From NCBI GenBank assembly GCA_902475005.1, contig CABRXV010000092.1, forward strand, positions 1-7,276: 7,276 nt of DNA. Reading direction: 5' to 3'. Every line of letters starts with the position of its first letter. The stretch's first letter is position 1. Under the pieces are notes generated by a model. It was not told where the DNA came from, made no database searches, and worked only from the letters and a program-made list of their open reading frames with translations. This document shows, in pieces, positions 4,709 to 7,276 of this stretch. A program made the position numbers and the translations under genes. Origin of the DNA: CABRXV01 sp900754955 (GTDB lineage Bacteria; Actinomycetota; Coriobacteriia; Coriobacteriales; Eggerthellaceae).

Positions 4709-6292
4709 CTACAGCTGGATGACCCAGAGGTTCTTGAGGTCGGCGATAGCATCGCGCAGCTGGCCGAGCACCTCCTCGGTCACGTCGCCCTCGACGTTCA
4801 TGTACACGAGCGCGCACTGCTCCTCGGGCTTCGTGCCGATCTGCATCGTGGTGATGTTGACACCCGCCGCGCCGAGAATCGTGCCGATGATGCCGATGCG
4901 CCCCGGCGCATCGACGTATTCGAAGACAAGCGATTCCTTGGCAGGAGCGATGTCGATCTTGTAGCCGAGCAGCGACACGATGCGCGGCGTCTGCTCGATG
5001 CCGTAGAGCGTGGCGGCCACCTCGTAGCCGTCGGCGGTCACCTTGACCGAAGACGCATACTCCTGCGCATCGGCGACCGACGACGTCTCGACCATGATGC
5101 CGTGGCGCTTCGCCATCGCATCAACGTTGGCAACCGTGACCGTGCTCTGACGGCGATACGACAGGATGCCGTCGAGCGCGCCCGCCTTGAGGATTGCCGG
5201 ATCGCTCTTCGAGAGCGCACCTGCGAGCTCAACCTGCAGGTACTTCGGCGTGCCGCCGAGCATCTGCGCGAGGATGCGGCCCATCATCTTGCAGGCGGGA
5301 ACGTAGGGCCCCATCTGGTCGATCACCTCGGGCGGCAGCGCGGATACGTTGATGGCCGTGGGCACGATGGAGCCCTCGAGCCCCGCCCACACGTACTCGG
5401 CGATCTGCGTGCCGGCGCGCACCTGCGCCTCCTTGGTCACCGCGGCGATGTGCGGCGTGAGGATGGCGTTGGCGAAGGGGTGCAGCGGGCTGTCGGTGCA
5501 GGGCTCCTCCTCGTACACGTCGATGCCCACCGCGGCGATCTTGCCGGCGGCCACGAAATCGGCGAGCGAGTCGACGTCGTAGATGCCGCCGCGCGCGGCG
5601 TTCACGAGAATCACGCCGTCTTTCATCTGGGCGAACTGCTCAGGACCGAACATGCCGATGGTATCGACGGTCTTGGGCAGGTGCACCGTGATGAAATCGG
5701 CCTGCGCAATCGCCTCCTCCACCGTGTCGCAGAGCGCCACGCCGAGCTGATCGGCGCGCTCGGGGCTGCAGTACGGGTCGTAGCCGACGAGCTTCATGCC
5801 GAAGGCGCGGGCACGCTCGGCCACAAGGCCGCCGATGCGACCGAGACCGAAGATGGCGATGGTCTTGTTGTACAGCTCGACGCCCGTGAAGTCGCTGCGC
5901 ACCCACTCCCCCGCGTGCATCGACGCGTTGGCCTGGGGAATCTTGCGTGCACAGGCAAGGATGAGCGCCATCGTCTGCTCAGCGGCCGACACGATGTTCG
6001 AGGTGGGGGCGTTGCACACCACCACGCCCGCCTCGGAGGCCGCCTCGATGTCGATGTTGTCGACGGTCACACCGGCGCGCCCGATGATCTGGAGCTTCTT
6101 CGCCGCCGCAAGGAGCTCGGCATCGACGCGCGTCTGGGAACGCACGATGAGCGCCTCATAGGGGGCGATGACCTCGCGCAGCTCCTCGGGCGTCAGCTCG
6201 AGCTTCACATCCACCTGGTAGCCGCGCTTGCGGAGGATGTCGAGCCCCTCCTCGGCGATCTTTTCAGTAACGAGAATCTTCTTGCGCGCCAT
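4709..6292 (-). CDS. serA: D-3-phosphoglycerate dehydrogenase (long form with ACT domain)
   Basis: Oxidises 3-phosphoglycerate to 3-phosphohydroxypyruvate with NAD+, the first step of serine synthesis. It has 527 residues, the long form with an intervening (ASB) domain and an ACT domain. The substrate-binding part has VRSQTRVD and IGRAGVTVDNID. The NAD fold has GLGRIG with G149, G151 and G154, and D172 as the ribose-binding acid. The catalytic residues by family alignment are R234 (NAARGGIYD), E263 (DVYEEEP) and H281 (LTPH). The intervening domain spans about 318-452. The ACT domain is at about 453-527 (DAPGRIGIIGTILGAAGVNITTMQIG), implying serine feedback. Directly after the catalytic His the sequence is I-A-A-V-T, where SerA proteins usually have G-A-S-T or G-G-S-T. 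The start has GAGGAAGGA ending 9 bases upstream. It lies 21 bases after serC, so the two are probably co-transcribed. Confidence 0.97.
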   Translation of the reverse strand: MARKKILVTEKIAEEGLDILRKRGYQVDVKLELTPEELREVIAPYEALIVRSQTRVDAELLAAAKKLQIIGRAGVTVDNIDIEAASEAGVVVCNAPTSNIVSAAEQTMALILACARKIPQANASMHAGEWVRSDFTGVELYNKTIAIFGLGRIGGLVAERARAFGMKLVGYDPYCSPERADQLGVALCDTVEEAIAQADFITVHLPKTVDTIGMFGPEQFAQMKDGVILVNAARGGIYDVDSLADFVAAGKIAAVGIDVYEEEPCTDSPLHPFANAILTPHIAAVTKEAQVRAGTQIAEYVWAGLEGSIVPTAINVSALPPEVIDQMGPYVPACKMMGRILAQMLGGTPKYLQVELAGALSKSDPAILKAGALDGILSYRRQSTVTVANVDAMAKRHGIMVETSSVADAQEYASSVKVTADGYEVAATLYGIEQTPRIVSLLGYKIDIAPAKESLVFEYVDAPGRIGIIGTILGAAGVNITTMQIGTKPEEQCALVYMNVEGDVTEEVLGQLRDAIADLKNLWVIQL

Positions 6293-6313
6293 GGGCCACG
6301 GTCCTTCCTCGTC

Positions 6314-7276
6314 TTAGGCGTTTGCCTTCTCGAATTCCTCCATGTAGCGGACAAGCGCCTCGACGCCCGCGAGCGGCATGGCGTTGTAGATGCTCGCACG
6401 CATGCCGCCGACGCTGCGGTGGCCCTTGATGGACTCGATGTTGTGGGCCTTCGCCTCGGCGACGAACTTCGCATCGAGATCGGCGTCGCCCGTGATGAAG
6501 GGAACGTTCATGAGCGAGCGGTGCTCCTTGCGCGCCGTCGCCTTGAAGAGCTTGCTCTGGTCGAGGAAGTCGTAGAGCAGCTGCGCCTTCTCGATGTTGC
6601 GCTGCTTCATGGCCTCAAGACCGCCCATCTCCTTGAGCCACTTGAACACGAGGCCGCAGATGTAGATGCCCCACGCAGGCGGGGTGTTGGAGAGGCTGTG
6701 GGCGTCGGCCTGCGTCTTGTAGCGCATGATGGTGGGCGTGAACGGCAGCACGTCCTCGCGCACGAGGTCGTCGCGCACGATCACGATGACCACACCCGCC
6801 GGGCCGACGTTCTTCTGCACACCGCCGTAGATGAGGCCGTAGTCGGAGACGTTGACGGGCTCAGAGAGGAACATCGACGACACGTCAGACACGAGCGGCT
6901 TGCCCTTGGTGTCGGGGAGCTTCGGGTAGCGGGTGCCGTAGATCGTCTCGTTCTGACAGATGTAGACGTAATCGGCGTCGTCAGAGATCTCGAGCGCATC
7001 GAGGTCGGGCACGTAGGAGAAGTTGCCGTCCTCGGAGCTCGCGATGCAGCGCGCATCGCCGTAGAGCTTCGCTTCCTTCCACGCCTTCTTCGACCACGAG
7101 CCGGAGACGATGTAGTCGGCAACCTTGTTCTGCATGAGGTTCATCGGGATGGCGGCGAACTGCTGGGTGGCTCCGCCCTGAAGGAAGAGCACGTGGTAGT
7201 TGTCGGGGATGCCCATGAGCTCGCGCAGGTCGGCCTCGGCCGTTTCGATGATGCCCGCGAACGCCTTGGAGCGGTG
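6314..7276 (-). CDS. serC: Phosphoserine aminotransferase, 5' end outside the window
   Basis: A PLP enzyme that transfers an amino group from glutamate to 3-phosphohydroxypyruvate, making O-phosphoserine (family members may also act in pyridoxal phosphate synthesis). 320 residues and the TAA stop are visible. The reading frame stays open to the window edge and begins HRSKAFAGIIETAEADLRELMGIPDNY, which is the SerC segment that follows the N-terminal SAGPA region. About 40 residues are therefore missing from a usual length near 360. The internal ATG at 7216 is not the start. Seen are LFLQGGATQQF, W61 in SGSWSKKAW (cofactor contact), NETIYGTRYP, S-D131-V-S-S, and the PLP lysine K155 in GGVQKNVGPAG (codon at 6812-6814), then GHRSVGGMRASIYNAMP at the C-terminus. 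Residue numbers count from the window edge. It forms an operon with serA downstream. Confidence 0.96.
   Translation of the reverse strand, partial: HRSKAFAGIIETAEADLRELMGIPDNYHVLFLQGGATQQFAAIPMNLMQNKVADYIVSGSWSKKAWKEAKLYGDARCIASSEDGNFSYVPDLDALEISDDADYVYICQNETIYGTRYPKLPDTKGKPLVSDVSSMFLSEPVNVSDYGLIYGGVQKNVGPAGVVIVIVRDDLVREDVLPFTPTIMRYKTQADAHSLSNTPPAWGIYICGLVFKWLKEMGGLEAMKQRNIEKAQLLYDFLDQSKLFKATARKEHRSLMNVPFITGDADLDAKFVAEAKAHNIESIKGHRSVGGMRASIYNAMPLAGVEALVRYMEEFEKANA

Noticed and set aside
1..7276. CRISPR arrays, tRNA or rRNA genes, insertion sequences, attachment sites
   Set aside because: No regularly spaced repeats, no tRNA-like cloverleaf, no transposase and no direct repeats flanking a block were seen on either strand.

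Overview
The window is a high-GC bacterial chromosome segment (GC looks to be in the low sixties percent, estimated by eye) with five genes, all on the minus strand. From right to left, in the order of transcription, they are serC (5' end cut by the window edge), serA, leuA, a large flavin/Fe-S 'old yellow enzyme' type reductase, and an XRE-cupin regulator. High GC, a single-strand layout, and an orphan FMN/4Fe-4S/FAD reductase next to a small regulator fit a gut actinobacterium of the class Coriobacteriia (for example Eggerthellaceae). This is inferred from gene style, not from a marker gene.

Right part (4640-7276): serC and serA are 21 bases apart with a ribosome binding site between them, so they look like one operon. 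It covers the first two committed steps of serine synthesis: 3-phosphoglycerate to 3-phosphohydroxypyruvate (SerA), then to phosphoserine (SerC). A clear intrinsic terminator follows serA. No serB is visible.

Middle (2787-4639): leuA, a full-length 2-isopropylmalate synthase, follows the serA terminator and so probably has its own promoter. A terminator lies about 50 bases after its stop. No leuB, leuC or leuD is next to it. The 278-base gap after leuA is the most structured non-coding stretch. It holds the leuA terminator and two more hairpins with T-rich tails. The last of these ends only about 30 bases before the reductase start, leaving no room for a promoter after it.

Left part (1-2786): the reductase is a 648-residue, three-domain protein of the 2,4-dienoyl-CoA reductase / BaiCD / daidzein-reductase-like class. 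Two local features differ from FadH: a Trp where a Tyr is expected in the active-site loop, and a shortened spacing in the Fe-S cysteine motif. Its substrate cannot be read from the sequence. It is followed by a hairpin-rich 195-base gap and a 192-residue regulator with an N-terminal helix-turn-helix and a C-terminal cupin sensor domain, which could control the reductase, itself, or neither. Bases 1-50 hold nothing I can identify.

Most of the window is ordinary amino-acid biosynthesis. I do not see a new multi-gene system. The parts worth a second look are the reductase with its unusual leader and its neighbouring regulator.
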